A DNA stretch of 64,000 nucleotides from Gammaproteobacteria bacterium (GTDB taxonomy: Bacteria > Pseudomonadota > Gammaproteobacteria > Steroidobacterales > Woeseiaceae), in the NCBI GenBank assembly GCA_024640305.1, contig JAHEFG010000002.1, positions 1 through 64,000 of the forward strand. Direction: 5' to 3'. Positions within the stretch are counted from its first letter, which is position 1. Every line of letters starts with the position of its first letter. The position numbers and the translations under genes were made by a program. This document shows, piece by piece, positions 8,966-19,100 of this stretch. Below the pieces are notes generated by a model. That model worked only from the letters and a program-made list of their open reading frames with translations, was not told the DNA's origin and made no database searches.

Positions 8966-10543
8966 CTAATCTCTGGGTGGAATTTTGGACATGGCGCGTT
9001 CGGTCATCGCTGTAATCGTCAATGACGGGTTTACGCCCGGGTTAGCCGGCACGACCGAACCGTCACAGATAAGCAGCTTATGATAACCGAATACGCGTTG
9101 CTCGTGATCTACAACGCCGTGCTCGGCGTCGCCGGCGATTGCGGCACCGCCGAGAATGTGTGCAGTCATCGGGATATTTGCAACCGCTTCGAGCACGCTG
9201 CTTTGGGCAATGCCGCCTGTATTTTCCGCAATCCAGTTGGCTGCCTTGTTACCCGCATCGATGTACGTGGGGTTCGGCCGCGCCGCGTCTTGCTCCGTGG
9301 CAAGCCGAATGCCCCTGCCAAACCACTTTTTCCTGGCCCGAAACGAAATCGCATTATCCAGACTCTGCATCACCAGCAATCCTATCGACTTCTTCGACCA
9401 GCCGAATGGCCACAAGGTCTGCAGGAACCGCAGCGGATGACGTATGACATTGCCTAGCAGTGAAAACACACGAGTCCAGCGAGTACCGTCACCCACAATG
9501 AGTGTCAGCAGAAAACTGAGGAGGTCGCCTTTTGCACCGTAGGTCACGACCTCGATATGGGTATCGGCATCGGTATGGATGCTCGAGCTTATTGCCACAC
9601 TTTGCGAAACACCGAGCGAATCGTCCGGCAAGGTAACGGCGAGAATTGATTCACTGTTGGTGCGGACAAGCCGGCCGAGTCGATCGCTGACTTTTGGCAA
9701 CGAGCCCGCGTGCTTGCAGTTGGCCAGCAAGTGGTTGGTACCCAGGGCGCCAGCCGAAACAATGACGCCCTGCGCACGCAGTGTTTTTCTTTTACCGCCG
9801 AACAAGCCAGGTGATTGCGTCTGCACCTCGTAACCATCACGGCCATCGCTGCTGCCCAACGGGCGAATATCGACAACCTTTCTATTTGGCAACACTTCGG
9901 CTCCGCATTTCTCCGCGAACCAAAGATAGTTCTTGAGCAAAGTGTTCTTAGCGCCGACGCGGCAGCCGACCATGCATGCTCCGCAACGTATGCAGCCGGT
10001 GCGCGACGGGCCTTCGCCATCAAAATAAGGATCTTCGACAGTCTTGCCGGGCTCACCGAAAAATACCGCTACGGGTGTTCGGCAGAACGAGTCTGCGGTA
10101 CCGATGCTGGCTGCGTAATCCTGCAAAATCTTGTCGCCAGGACTTTCAAATGGCACGGTGTTGACGCCGAGCATTCGTTCGGCTGTCGCGTACGGTTTGT
10201 CGAGTTCCTGTTCCCAGTCGGCAAGCTCCGCCCATTGAGGATTCTCAAAAAACTCTTTCTTGGCGCGATACAACGTGTTGGCGTAGACGACGCTACCGCC
10301 ACCGACGCCCGCGCCACTGGCTATGAACACATCTTTAAACGGAGTGAAACGCATGATGCCGCGCAAACCAAGGAATGGCGCCCAAAGGTAACGACTCAAA
10401 TTCCAGGTGGACTTCGCAAAGTCTTCGTCCTCAAAGCGTCGGCCAGCCTCGACGACACCGACTTTGTAACCTTTCTCCGACAAGCGCAGCGCCGAAACGC
10501 TACCACCGAATCCGGAACCAATAATCAGCCAGTCATAGTCCAA
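8966..10543 (-). CDS. GMC-family flavin oxidoreductase with a CX2CX2CX3C motif
   Basis: The 525-residue FAD enzyme begins with the Rossmann motif GSGFGG (9-14) and has a second flavin signature, ASGAGVGGGSVVYAN (75-89). It resembles the cholesterol-oxidase-like branch of GMC alcohol oxidases and dehydrogenases. Cys184, Cys187, Cys190 and Cys194 form a CX2CX2CX3C pattern that is classic for a [4Fe-4S] cluster and is followed by GAKNTLLKNYL. I believe this Cys group recurs in the branch, but cluster binding here is inference. The C-terminus keeps the GMC histidine/Asn region (HILGGAAI, and NPGVNPSLTI). It lies 11 bp after the lyase gene and 4 bp before the aldehyde dehydrogenase. An alcohol or sterol-like substrate is likely; identity unknown. 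Confidence 0.85.
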   Translation of the reverse strand: MDYDWLIIGSGFGGSVSALRLSEKGYKVGVVEAGRRFEDEDFAKSTWNLSRYLWAPFLGLRGIMRFTPFKDVFIASGAGVGGGSVVYANTLYRAKKEFFENPQWAELADWEQELDKPYATAERMLGVNTVPFESPGDKILQDYAASIGTADSFCRTPVAVFFGEPGKTVEDPYFDGEGPSRTGCIRCGACMVGCRVGAKNTLLKNYLWFAEKCGAEVLPNRKVVDIRPLGSSDGRDGYEVQTQSPGLFGGKRKTLRAQGVIVSAGALGTNHLLANCKHAGSLPKVSDRLGRLVRTNSESILAVTLPDDSLGVSQSVAISSSIHTDADTHIEVVTYGAKGDLLSFLLTLIVGDGTRWTRVFSLLGNVIRHPLRFLQTLWPFGWSKKSIGLLVMQSLDNAISFRARKKWFGRGIRLATEQDAARPNPTYIDAGNKAANWIAENTGGIAQSSVLEAVANIPMTAHILGGAAIAGDAEHGVVDHEQRVFGYHKLLICDGSVVPANPGVNPSLTITAMTERAMSKIPPRD

Positions 10544-10554
10544 CGCCTGGTCTC

Positions 10555-12288
10555 CTACATCGACAGCGATCCTTCGCGGAAGTCGGTCTTATCCAGCCAG
10601 GCGTTAATCAGTACGGGTACGCCATTACTGGCCGCCTGACGGGCATCCTGTAAGCAGGCCTCTGTGTGCTTTTTGTGTTTCAGCAGCAGGCCGCGCCCAC
10701 CCAGCGCCGCGACAACCTCATGATAGTCGCTGCGGGCCAGTACAGTACCGACATCGTCATGCAGCATCTTGACCTGCTCGCGTGCGATCTGCGTCCAACC
10801 GGCGTCATTGCCTACAACTGCAATGACCGGAATTTTATGACGCACGAATGTGTCAAATTCGGCAAGAGCATAACCAACCGAACCGTCACCGAACAGAGCC
10901 CAGATCTCGTCATCAGGGTGACAGAGGCTTGCGCCCAGGGCGAAACCAGCACCGCAGCCCAGCGTGCCGAAGACGCCGGGATCCAGCCAGCCCAGAGGTT
11001 TCCTGGGTTTCACGATGTACGATGCCGTGCCGACAAAATCACCGCCGTCGGCAACGATCACGCTACTGTCCGGTAACTGGGAATCGACACTTCTGCACAA
11101 ATTGACCGGGTTAATAAATTCACCGGACTTTGCTGCGTTCGATTCAATTTCGGCTTCGCGCGTCCTGTCCCGATCGAGGAGCAATTCCTGCCACTCCTCC
11201 CAGTGCTTGCTGGTATCCGGCTTGAGAGTCTCCGCCAGTGCGCGCAAGAACAGCCCTGCGTCGGCGAGCGCGCCGATATTTGGGCGGCGATTGCGCTTCA
11301 GATCGATAGCGCTGCGATTCGCCGATATCAAGCACGCATTGCGCCGCACGTTCTGTCCATAATTCAACCGGAAATCGGATGGCACACCGGCCAGCATGAC
11401 CAGGTCGGCCTCACGTAGTGCTTTGGTTCGCTGATGCCGATGGTGCAATGGATGCGATTTGCCCATGAGCCCGCGTGCCATGCCCGACAGGTAAACCGGA
11501 ATTCCGAGGCGTTCGATCGCCGCCGCAACGGCCGTTGCGTGGCTCGCATCAACCAGCGCCTGACTGCCGACGACCAGCACCGGTCGACTGGCTGCGGCAA
11601 TTTTGTTAGCCGCTCGCGTGACGACACCGGGTGACGGCAGCATCACTCGTACTTCGCTGACCGATTCAGTGTCACTGGAATCGGCACCAGCAAACAGCCT
11701 GCCGGCCTGGTAATTGAGATAGGTACGCACCGCTCGATCGGGCAACGACTTGCCTTGCGGTGTGCTAGCCGCGTACCACTCGCGTACGACTGACTCGTCA
11801 TACAAAAGATCGACAGGGCATTCCACGAACACCGGACCGGGCACACCACCGCTTGCGATATGAAACGCTTTCGTCAGGGTCGGAGCGAGATCGCGAACGC
11901 GTGTAACGGCCCGTGCCCACTTAACGTGCGGCTTGAACAACGCCATCTGGTCAATGTCCTGCAGCGCGCCACGACCTTTTAGTACGGTCGCCGGCGCACC
12001 ACCCAGCAACACAACCGGCGATTGCGCAAGTTGCGCATTCTTCACGGCAGTGATTGTATTCGTGGCGCCGGGACCTGCCGTGACCGCCGCAACACCGGGT
12101 ATACCCGTGATTCGCGCAACCGCGTCAGCCGCAAACACGGCCGTGGCCTCGTGCCGCACATCGACGACACGGATGCCCAGGTCTTTCGCACCCTTGAGGA
12201 TTGGGGAGATGTGCCCGCCGCACAGTGTGAAGAGAAAACTCACCCCGTGGGACTGCAGCACACGTGCAATGTTCTCACCACCGTTCAT
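10555..12288 (-). CDS. ILVBL/HACL2-type 2-hydroxyacyl-CoA lyase (ThDP enzyme)
   Basis: The 577-residue enzyme has the three-domain layout of acetolactate-synthase-like ThDP proteins. Catalytic Glu47 lies in [11 protein letters not shown], and the ThDP/Mg motif runs from GDG at 467-469 to Asn494 in VVGNDAGW. Signature stretches [11 protein letters not shown] (21-31), [11 protein letters not shown] (301-311), DGGDFVGTA (414-422), [11 protein letters not shown] (478-488) and the C-terminal KTDFREGS closely match what I remember of human ILVBL (HACL2), a 2-hydroxyacyl-CoA lyase acting in fatty-acid alpha-oxidation. The human membrane segment is absent. Expected reaction: 2-hydroxyacyl-CoA to a fatty aldehyde plus formyl-CoA. 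Its start overlaps the CoA-transferase stop (ATGA). Generic annotation as acetolactate synthase is less likely because no small subunit or ilv gene is nearby. Confidence 0.8.
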   Translation of the reverse strand: MNGGENIARVLQSHGVSFLFTLCGGHISPILKGAKDLGIRVVDVRHEATAVFAADAVARITGIPGVAAVTAGPGATNTITAVKNAQLAQSPVVLLGGAPATVLKGRGALQDIDQMALFKPHVKWARAVTRVRDLAPTLTKAFHIASGGVPGPVFVECPVDLLYDESVVREWYAASTPQGKSLPDRAVRTYLNYQAGRLFAGADSSDTESVSEVRVMLPSPGVVTRAANKIAAASRPVLVVGSQALVDASHATAVAAAIERLGIPVYLSGMARGLMGKSHPLHHRHQRTKALREADLVMLAGVPSDFRLNYGQNVRRNACLISANRSAIDLKRNRRPNIGALADAGLFLRALAETLKPDTSKHWEEWQELLLDRDRTREAEIESNAAKSGEFINPVNLCRSVDSQLPDSSVIVADGGDFVGTASYIVKPRKPLGWLDPGVFGTLGCGAGFALGASLCHPDDEIWALFGDGSVGYALAEFDTFVRHKIPVIAVVGNDAGWTQIAREQVKMLHDDVGTVLARSDYHEVVAALGGRGLLLKHKKHTEACLQDARQAASNGVPVLINAWLDKTDFREGSLSM

Positions 12289-14072
12289 ACGTTGTTCTCC
12301 GCCCAGCCGAGATGGAATCCTTTGCCGCTTACGATCGATGCCTGCACCGTTTGTACCGGGGCATCCTCCGGTATGACAATACGGGCGCGACTGTTGGCGA
12401 GCAAGTCACGTTCAATGTCGATGCCTGGCATGATGGCGCGCAGTGTCAATCCGGCATCCGTTAGTTCGAGCACTGCAAGATCCGTAACATAAAAGACTCT
12501 TTTACCGCGCGAGAGAGCGACACTGCCGTTGAATGTGACTTCGTTAACCTGCTCGACCAGTTTGGGTTTACCCGGCCTGTCGAGGCGCAGGGATTCTCCG
12601 TCGATGCTGACTTTGGAGCCCTGCATCCACTTGCCGATAAACAAAACCGTGTTAGCTGAATCGATAATGCTCGACGCGCCACCTGGTCCGACATAGTCCA
12701 GCATGCGCGGCCCGCGATTCGACAAATTGAGGTTGCCTGCCGAGTCTATCTGCAGGAATCCAAGCATGGTTGCATCGAGATGCTGCCGGTAATAATGAAA
12801 CATCCAGGCAGAGGACTCGAGACGCCGCGGATTGATGGCCGCCCCAAAGAAGATACCCGGTGCCGGTATTCCACCGACAGGGCCGGATTCGGTCGTAAAC
12901 GTTATGCGCTTGTGCGCACCGTGTTCGCAAAGCACACGGCAGACCTCCTCTCCCAGGCCGACACCAATATTTACAGTGGCACCTGTTGCTACGTTGTCGG
13001 AAAAGACCCTGGCTCCCAGCCGTGCCAGGGCATAGTCGACCGGACTGCGGCGCGGCGTTATCCCCAGCGTTTTGTTGATGAACCTGAGCTGCAGTATCGC
13101 CTCCCGCTCGTCCACGTTCGCTCCAGCCGTAAACATCGGCCAGTACCGATATTGTGCAACCGAACCGGTCTGCTCATTGCGCGGATTGATAACAACGACG
13201 TCAACTTCGTCTGCTGCCAGCCCTATCGATGCGGCGTCGTGATCGATCAAACCGGAGACCGATACAAGAACCAGCCCGCCGTTGTGCCGTGCAGCGCGAG
13301 CAGCTTCCACATTTTCCGTGATGGTGGCCGCGTTGTGAAAATAGATGTTGCCATCGCGATCTGCGTACGGCGCACTAAAGAGCGCAACATCGATCAGTGG
13401 CAAGGTATAGGCGATTTTATCGCCATCTGCTCGCGCAAATTGCATCGTCGCGTTTTCGGTTACCGGCGAGCCACGGCCGACACGAGGATCCAGAAACGTG
13501 CCAATGCCGGTTCGGCTACGCACCTCGTTCTCGCCCCGCCCCTGCGCCTCAACGACATGGGCCATTTCACCCTGCGGCAAAGTGTGTAACTCCAGCCGCC
13601 CGGCGTCGGCGAGGCGCAGCAATGACTTCGCCGTTTCGGTATGCCCGGCGATGTAACGTGTCACGAGACCATCGACGCCGACTTCTTCAACGGTGCCGGG
13701 CGCGCGACCACGTCCGCCCTGCCCACCTACGGATATCCAGGTAAGTTCACGTGGATAACCGCTTTGCTCAAAGCGCTCCCGCACCGCCCAGAAAAGTATC
13801 GAACAACGTGCATTCCCTGAAATTCCACAGGAAATGACACAGGCACCGTCAGGAATCATATCCGCAGCCGCCCGCGCGGACTTGAACTTGCCCGGCAACG
13901 GTTCCGGCGCCACATAGGACGTATCGCGGCGATCCCAGGTCAGTCGCCAGCGAAGTATGTGTGCAAGCAGTCTTGCCCTGTCGAGTAGGTTCACGGTGCC
14001 CCGGTCTGATTCCACTTCGAAATAGCGTAACAACAGCCCGGTGGCGTGGGAAATGGCGAATATACCTACCAT
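12285..14072 (-). CDS. Family I CoA-transferase (YdiF/propionate CoA-transferase-like)
   Basis: The enzyme transfers CoA between acyl-CoA and a free acid through a glutamyl-CoA intermediate. The catalytic Glu is in [15 protein letters not shown] (Glu395 from this start). The C-terminal half has the expected GFLQID...[16 protein letters not shown] and [12 protein letters not shown] stretches. Length (595 aa) is slightly above the usual 520-530 because of an N-terminal extension of roughly 60 residues with a short hydrophobic part. I chose ATG 14072; an in-frame TTG at 14105 would add 11 residues but lies inside the intergenic palindrome. It is first in the four-gene operon and could activate hydroxy acids to CoA esters for the lyase, with formyl-CoA or acetyl-CoA as donor (inference). 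Confidence 0.85.
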   Translation of the reverse strand: MVGIFAISHATGLLLRYFEVESDRGTVNLLDRARLLAHILRWRLTWDRRDTSYVAPEPLPGKFKSARAAADMIPDGACVISCGISGNARCSILFWAVRERFEQSGYPRELTWISVGGQGGRGRAPGTVEEVGVDGLVTRYIAGHTETAKSLLRLADAGRLELHTLPQGEMAHVVEAQGRGENEVRSRTGIGTFLDPRVGRGSPVTENATMQFARADGDKIAYTLPLIDVALFSAPYADRDGNIYFHNAATITENVEAARAARHNGGLVLVSVSGLIDHDAASIGLAADEVDVVVINPRNEQTGSVAQYRYWPMFTAGANVDEREAILQLRFINKTLGITPRRSPVDYALARLGARVFSDNVATGATVNIGVGLGEEVCRVLCEHGAHKRITFTTESGPVGGIPAPGIFFGAAINPRRLESSAWMFHYYRQHLDATMLGFLQIDSAGNLNLSNRGPRMLDYVGPGGASSIIDSANTVLFIGKWMQGSKVSIDGESLRLDRPGKPKLVEQVNEVTFNGSVALSRGKRVFYVTDLAVLELTDAGLTLRAIMPGIDIERDLLANSRARIVIPEDAPVQTVQASIVSGKGFHLGWAENNV

Positions 14073-14095
14073 GCCCAAGAGACTCGCGCCGTCAA

Positions 14096-14124
14096 TTGCA
14101 AACAATTGTTTGTTGAACTAACAT
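14096..14124 (+). promoter_or_regulatory. Candidate psuK promoter with palindromic operator
   Basis: TTGCAA (14096-14101) and TAACAT (14119-14124) are separated by 17 bp, each 4/6 to the sigma70 consensus. Between them sits the perfect 14-bp palindrome CAAACAATTGTTTG (14099-14112). TTGTTTGTT occurs twice, at 14106 and 14125, 19 bp apart. Transcription would start about at the ATG, so the mRNA may be leaderless. The HTH of the kinase is the obvious candidate binder. The same 61 bp feeds the CoA-transferase operon on the other strand. Confidence 0.45.
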
Positions 14125-14133
14125 TTGTTTGTT

Positions 14134-15237
14134 ATGAAGAGCCGCGAACAACAAGTGTTGGCGCTGATACGAGAAAATCCGATGTTGCCACAGCAGGCGA
14201 TCGCGGCACAGCTTGGCATCAGTCGTTCTGCCGTGGCCGGACACATAATGAACCTCACCCGCAAAGGATCTATCAAAGGCCGCGGTTACGTTTTCAGCGA
14301 CGCGCCGTTCGTTAGCATCATCGGCGGTGCCAACATCGACATACACGGCAAATCGAACAAAGCACTGCGCCGCGAGGACTCGAACCCCGGCAAGGTAAAT
14401 ACATCGGCGGGCGGTGTAGCCCGGAACATTGCCGAGAACCTGGCGCGCCTCGGCGTCGATAGCCGACTGGTCTCGGCCATCGGTTGCGACCACCACGGTC
14501 AGATGCTGATGAAACTTTGCCGAGAAGCAGGTGTTGATATGCAATACGTGCAGGAGATCGACTCGGAAGCAACATCGACTTATTTGTCGCTGCTCGATAG
14601 TAGCGGCGACATGCACGTTGCCGTTTCCGACATGAACATTATCGACCACCTGGGCGTGGAACGACTGCAACTGCTCAAGGCGGCGTTGGGTCAGGCATCG
14701 CTCATGGTCCTGGATACCAACCTCACCGACGACGCGCTCGCATGGCTCACGCAGACCTTTGCCGACAAACCAATCTTCGTCGACGCCGTCTCCTGCAGCA
14801 AAGCGATTCGAATCAGGCCGTATCTGCAATTTGTCCACACGCTGAAACTGAGTTCGATCGAGGCTGAAGCGTTAGCCGGCAAGGAAGCTCGCACACAGAC
14901 CCAATTGCGGAACATCGCTAACCAACTCCATTCGCAGGGTGTCGATCGGGTATTTATTACGCGTGGAAGTCAGGGCGTGTTTTATAGCGACGGTGACGCC
15001 CAGGGCATACAGAAATTGCAGCGTGGCATACGAGACGTGCACAACACAGGCGGTGCCGGTGACGCGTTTCTCGCCGGGCTCGCGTATGCCTGGCTCGAGG
15101 ACTGGCCGCTGCAAGAATCGGTTTCATTCGCCCTGGCCGCCGCTGACGTGACGCTATCGCATTCCGCGACCGTCAGCCCCGCCCTGTCGCTTGCGGCTGT
15201 TAACCGTACCGTGGAGGAGGCCCAACGTGCCGGATAA
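14134..15237 (+). CDS. psuK: Pseudouridine kinase (PfkB family) with N-terminal winged HTH
   Basis: Phosphorylates pseudouridine to pseudouridine 5'-phosphate, the substrate of the adjacent PsuG. Residues 1-55 form a winged helix-turn-helix (QQAIAAQLGISRSAVAGHI, then a GYVF wing). The PfkB fold follows, with GGANIDIHG near 66, the GGVARNIAENLARLG stretch near 90, and the ATP/catalytic signature NTGGAGDAFLAG near 307. I chose ATG 14134; a TTG three codons upstream is in frame but has no better ribosome binding site. The psuG start lies inside the end of this gene. Kinases with this HTH are known (E. coli YeiI-like). The fused HTH suggests autoregulation. Confidence 0.85.
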   Translation: MKSREQQVLALIRENPMLPQQAIAAQLGISRSAVAGHIMNLTRKGSIKGRGYVFSDAPFVSIIGGANIDIHGKSNKALRREDSNPGKVNTSAGGVARNIAENLARLGVDSRLVSAIGCDHHGQMLMKLCREAGVDMQYVQEIDSEATSTYLSLLDSSGDMHVAVSDMNIIDHLGVERLQLLKAALGQASLMVLDTNLTDDALAWLTQTFADKPIFVDAVSCSKAIRIRPYLQFVHTLKLSSIEAEALAGKEARTQTQLRNIANQLHSQGVDRVFITRGSQGVFYSDGDAQGIQKLQRGIRDVHNTGGAGDAFLAGLAYAWLEDWPLQESVSFALAAADVTLSHSATVSPALSLAAVNRTVEEAQRAG

Positions 15238-16147
15238 TCCCGCAAACGATGTTCTCGATATCGCACCAGAGGTCGCAGAGGCACTGCGCGCAGGTCAACC
15301 CGTCGTTGCGCTGGAATCAACGATCATCAGTCACGGTATGCCATACCCAAAAAATGTTGCTTCGGCGTCGGCGGTAGAAGAAGCCATTCGTGAAGTCGGC
15401 GCAGTACCGGCCACGATTGCCGTTGCCGGTGGCAGGCTGAAGGTCGGCCTGTCGACGGATGAGATTGAACGCCTCGGCAAGCTTGGGCAAAAGGCGATCA
15501 AGTGCAGTCGCCGGGATTTACCATTCGTACTCGCCCGACAACAAGACGGTGCAACGACCGTTGCGGCGACGATGATCATTGCCGCCATGGCGGGTATTCG
15601 TGTGTTTGCGACAGGCGGCATCGGCGGAGTGCACCGCGGCGTCGAGGAGACAATGGACATCTCCGCCGATCTCGAGGAACTGGCCCGAACCAACGTTGCC
15701 GTTGTGTGCGCGGGCATCAAGTCAGTGCTCGATATCGGCCGCACACTGGAGTATCTCGAGACCGCCGGCGTGCCGGTTGTCGGATACCAAACGGACACGC
15801 TGCCCGCTTTCTACTCACGCAGCAGCGGCTTTGCAGTGGACTATCGTGTCGATAACGCAGCGGACGTGGCTGCCGCCATGCAGGTTAAGTGGCAGATAGG
15901 GCTGCAGGGCGGCCTGGTTATCGCGGTTCCGATACCCGCAGAACACGCCCTCGATCGCGATGAAATAGATGGCGTCATCAACGAGGCGATTGACGAAATG
16001 CAGCGCCAGGGGGTCACGGGCAAAGATACGACACCGTTTCTGCTTGCCAGAATTGCGGAGCGCACCGGTGGTCGAAGTCTCGAAGCCAACATCCAGCTTG
16101 TGATTAACAACGCACGTGTTGCCGCTAGGATTGCGAAGCAAATTTGA
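15227..16147 (+). CDS. psuG: Pseudouridine-5'-phosphate glycosidase
   Basis: Cleaves pseudouridine 5'-phosphate to uracil and ribose 5-phosphate. The 306-residue protein shows the family hallmarks: VVALESTIISHGMPYP near the N-terminus with the conserved Glu, TIAVAGGRLKVGL, the Lys in KCSRRDLP, the ATGGIGGVHRG motif and GVPVVGYQTDTLPAFY. I chose GTG 15227 because GGAGGAGG lies 6 nt upstream and the protein then begins just before the domain. The start overlaps psuK by 11 bp, so the two are translationally coupled. The 3' end overlaps the convergent RND gene by 23 bp. Confidence 0.93.
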   Translation: MPDNPANDVLDIAPEVAEALRAGQPVVALESTIISHGMPYPKNVASASAVEEAIREVGAVPATIAVAGGRLKVGLSTDEIERLGKLGQKAIKCSRRDLPFVLARQQDGATTVAATMIIAAMAGIRVFATGGIGGVHRGVEETMDISADLEELARTNVAVVCAGIKSVLDIGRTLEYLETAGVPVVGYQTDTLPAFYSRSSGFAVDYRVDNAADVAAAMQVKWQIGLQGGLVIAVPIPAEHALDRDEIDGVINEAIDEMQRQGVTGKDTTPFLLARIAERTGGRSLEANIQLVINNARVAARIAKQI

Positions 16148-19100
16148 CGCGGAAGAACTTCGAATAAAGCACTGGCACCACCAGCAGCGTCAATGCCGTG
16201 GCAAATGCCAGGCCGAAAATAATCGTTATGGCCATTGGCTTGAACATCGCCGTATCACCCCACAGCAGCGGCGTCATACCGAGAACTGTCGTCGCCGTTG
16301 TCAGTAGAATTGGTCGCGCCCGTTGTTGACACGCCACCATGACGGCATCTGCCTGACTACGACCGAAGTCTCGAATCTCAATCGCGATCCTGTCCAGCAA
16401 TACAATGGCGTTATTGATGATGATGCCGGACAAGGAAATCAGCCCGAGGATAGTGAAGAAGCCGAACGATGAATTGGCGATTAGCAGCCCGAATGTAACG
16501 CCGATCAGACCCAGAGGAATTGTTGAGAGAATGATCGCCGGCTTGCGCATTGAATTGAACTGCCCGACCAGCAACAACAATATGAGCATGGCGGCGGTGG
16601 GTAGTTCAGCTGCGATCGATGCGTTGGCGTCACCGGACTCCTCCGTCTCGCCGCCGATTTCGAAATCATGACCGGCCGGCCAGGCTTTTGACGCTTTCTT
16701 CAGCCACGGTTCGAGCACTTCCACAACCTCCGCCGCCGTCGCCTCAGGGCGCAACTGTACGTTGAGCGACAGAGTTCTATCCCGGTCGCGACGCTCGATG
16801 ATGCCCGGCTCAAATGTCAGCGTGACATTGGCGACTTGCTTCAGCGGCACGTTGGCTCCGGTGCTCCGGGAATAGACCGACAGGCCGTCCAGCTTACTCA
16901 GATCCTGCCTGTCGGACGCAATTGTTCGCAGCGTCACCGGTATCAATTCGTCACCTTCCCGGTATTGCGTCAAATCAATGCCCGTCAACCCCGCCTGCAA
17001 CGAATAGGCAACATCCTCACTGGTTACGCCCGAACGCCGGGCAAGCTCCTGGTCGACGTCAACAAGCAGCTTCTTGGTCTGCAAACCCCAGGAACTATGG
17101 GCGTCCGTCACCTGCGGAAGGCTGTATAGAAAACCGGTAACCTGGTCTGCGATGGTGTACAAAGAATCGAAATCGTGTCCGGCGATGCGCACGATAATCG
17201 GGTAACCCACGGGCGGGCCGTTCTCGAGACGCTTGACCTGCGCAGCCAGGTCGGGATGACGTTCGCGTACGTAGTTCTCGATTCCGGCAATGACCTCACC
17301 GACATCGTCACCGCTGATCGTATTGGCGATAACAAATGAATTCGCCGGATTCGGGTTGGGCGGATTGAGGCTCAATTGAAAACGCGGCCCGCCTTCGCCA
17401 ATGAATGTCAGCCAGTTGCGCACCCGCGCTTTTTCCGACTCCGGCGCAAAATACGTTTCCTCGATGAACGTATCAACCTCTGCAATAATCTCCTGGCTGG
17501 TCTCGATCGATGTTCCCAACGGCAATTCAAGCTTGGCCGAGAACACAGGATCCTCGGATGGCGCGATGAATTCCTGGCGTACCAGGCCCATGCCGGTAAC
17601 AGCGACCATGAACAACAGAACCACTACGCCAAGAAAGCGATACTGGCACCGAAGTGACAGCCGCAACAGCTTGCGGTAAAACCTGTAGCCGCGACCGGCA
17701 AACGCTTCACCCTCACCTGTCTTCGTTGCTGTCACTTTCAACGCGACGGTTGTCAACATCGGGACGAACGTCATTGCCAGCAACCAGGACGACAGCAGCG
17801 CGATGGTGACGACGTAGAAAATATCCGAGGTGTATTCGCCAACGTCCGACTTCGCCATTGCGATGGGCATAAAAGCGGCTGCCGTCGTCAACGATGATAT
17901 GAGCAGCGGGGTTTTCAGTTCCTTGCCCGATTCAATAGCTGCGGTGACGGCATCCTGACCGTTCTCCCGTTTTACGAGAATCGACTCCACGACCACTATC
18001 GCGTTATCCACAAGGAGGCCAAGCGCGATGATGAGTGCAGTCAGTGATATCCGGTTGATCGTAATATCGAAGAGCTGCATCGCGTAAAATGATGCGACGA
18101 TTGTTGTTGGAATGAGCGAGCCAACAACGAGCCCGGTCCGCAAACCCAGGAACGCGATCATTATCAGTATGACAATTGCGATAGCCTGCAACAGGCTCGA
18201 CGAAAATGCTTTCACTACATTATTTACGAGGTCGGCCTGAAACCAGACCTTGTCAATCTTGATACCCCAGGGATACTGCGCCACCAGTTCCGGCATCAGG
18301 ACGTCGAGGCGATCACCGAGCTTGAGAATATCACCGCCCTCACGCATCGAAATGGCGAATGCCAGTGTCGGCTGGCCATTAACGCGACTAACACTCCTCG
18401 GCGGGTCTTTGTAACCGCGATAAATATTGACAATGTCTTCCAGGTAAACAAGCGCCCCACCGGGGAGCAAGATGACCGTTCGCTGCAGGTCCTCAATAGA
18501 CTCGAAGTTACCTGTCGGTTCGAGTGCAATTCTTTCGCGTCCGCTGATGATATCGCCGCCAGACGAGAGGATATTGACACTCGCAAGTGCTGCTGAAAGT
18601 TGCTGCGGTGATAACCCGAGCTCTGCCAGTCGAGCGTTGTTGTACTCAACGAAAATGACTTCCTGCTGCTCACCGTGAATAGAGACCTTTGCTATGTCCG
18701 GCTCTTTGAGCAGCTCATCGCGAAGCTCATCCACAACACCCTTAAGTTCAGCATACGAAAAACCGTCGCCGGACAGCGTATAGACGCTGCCGAAGACATC
18801 ACCAAACTCATCATTTACATCCGGTGTTTGTACGCCTTGGGGAAGATCCGAAGTAACGGCACTAACCTTGCGACGCAAATCGTCAAAGATAGGTCGCATG
18901 ACTTTGTATCTGTCTTTGAAGTCCGCGTAAATCACCGAAATGCCGGTTCGCGACTCGCTGACGATTGAGTCTATTTCCGGCATTTCCTGAATTTTCTTCT
19001 CGATCTTGTCCGTTACCAGCAGCTCTACACGTTCGGGGCTGGCCCCGGGAAAACGCGTAGTAATTACCGCGGTGCGGACGGTGAAGCCGGGATCCTGTGC

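Noticed and set aside
9815..10639. 274-codon plus-strand open frame inside the GMC gene
   Set aside because: Antisense to a strongly supported flavoprotein; composition not protein-like.
10555..12288. Acetolactate synthase (ilvB)
   Set aside because: No regulatory subunit or other branched-chain genes nearby, and the diagnostic stretches resemble ILVBL/HACL2 more.
12780..13589. 269-codon plus-strand open frame inside the CoA-transferase
   Set aside because: Antisense shadow without motifs.
14103..14105. TTG as start codon of the CoA-transferase
   Set aside because: It lies inside the intergenic palindrome with no ribosome binding site; ATG 14072 is the simpler choice, though not proven.
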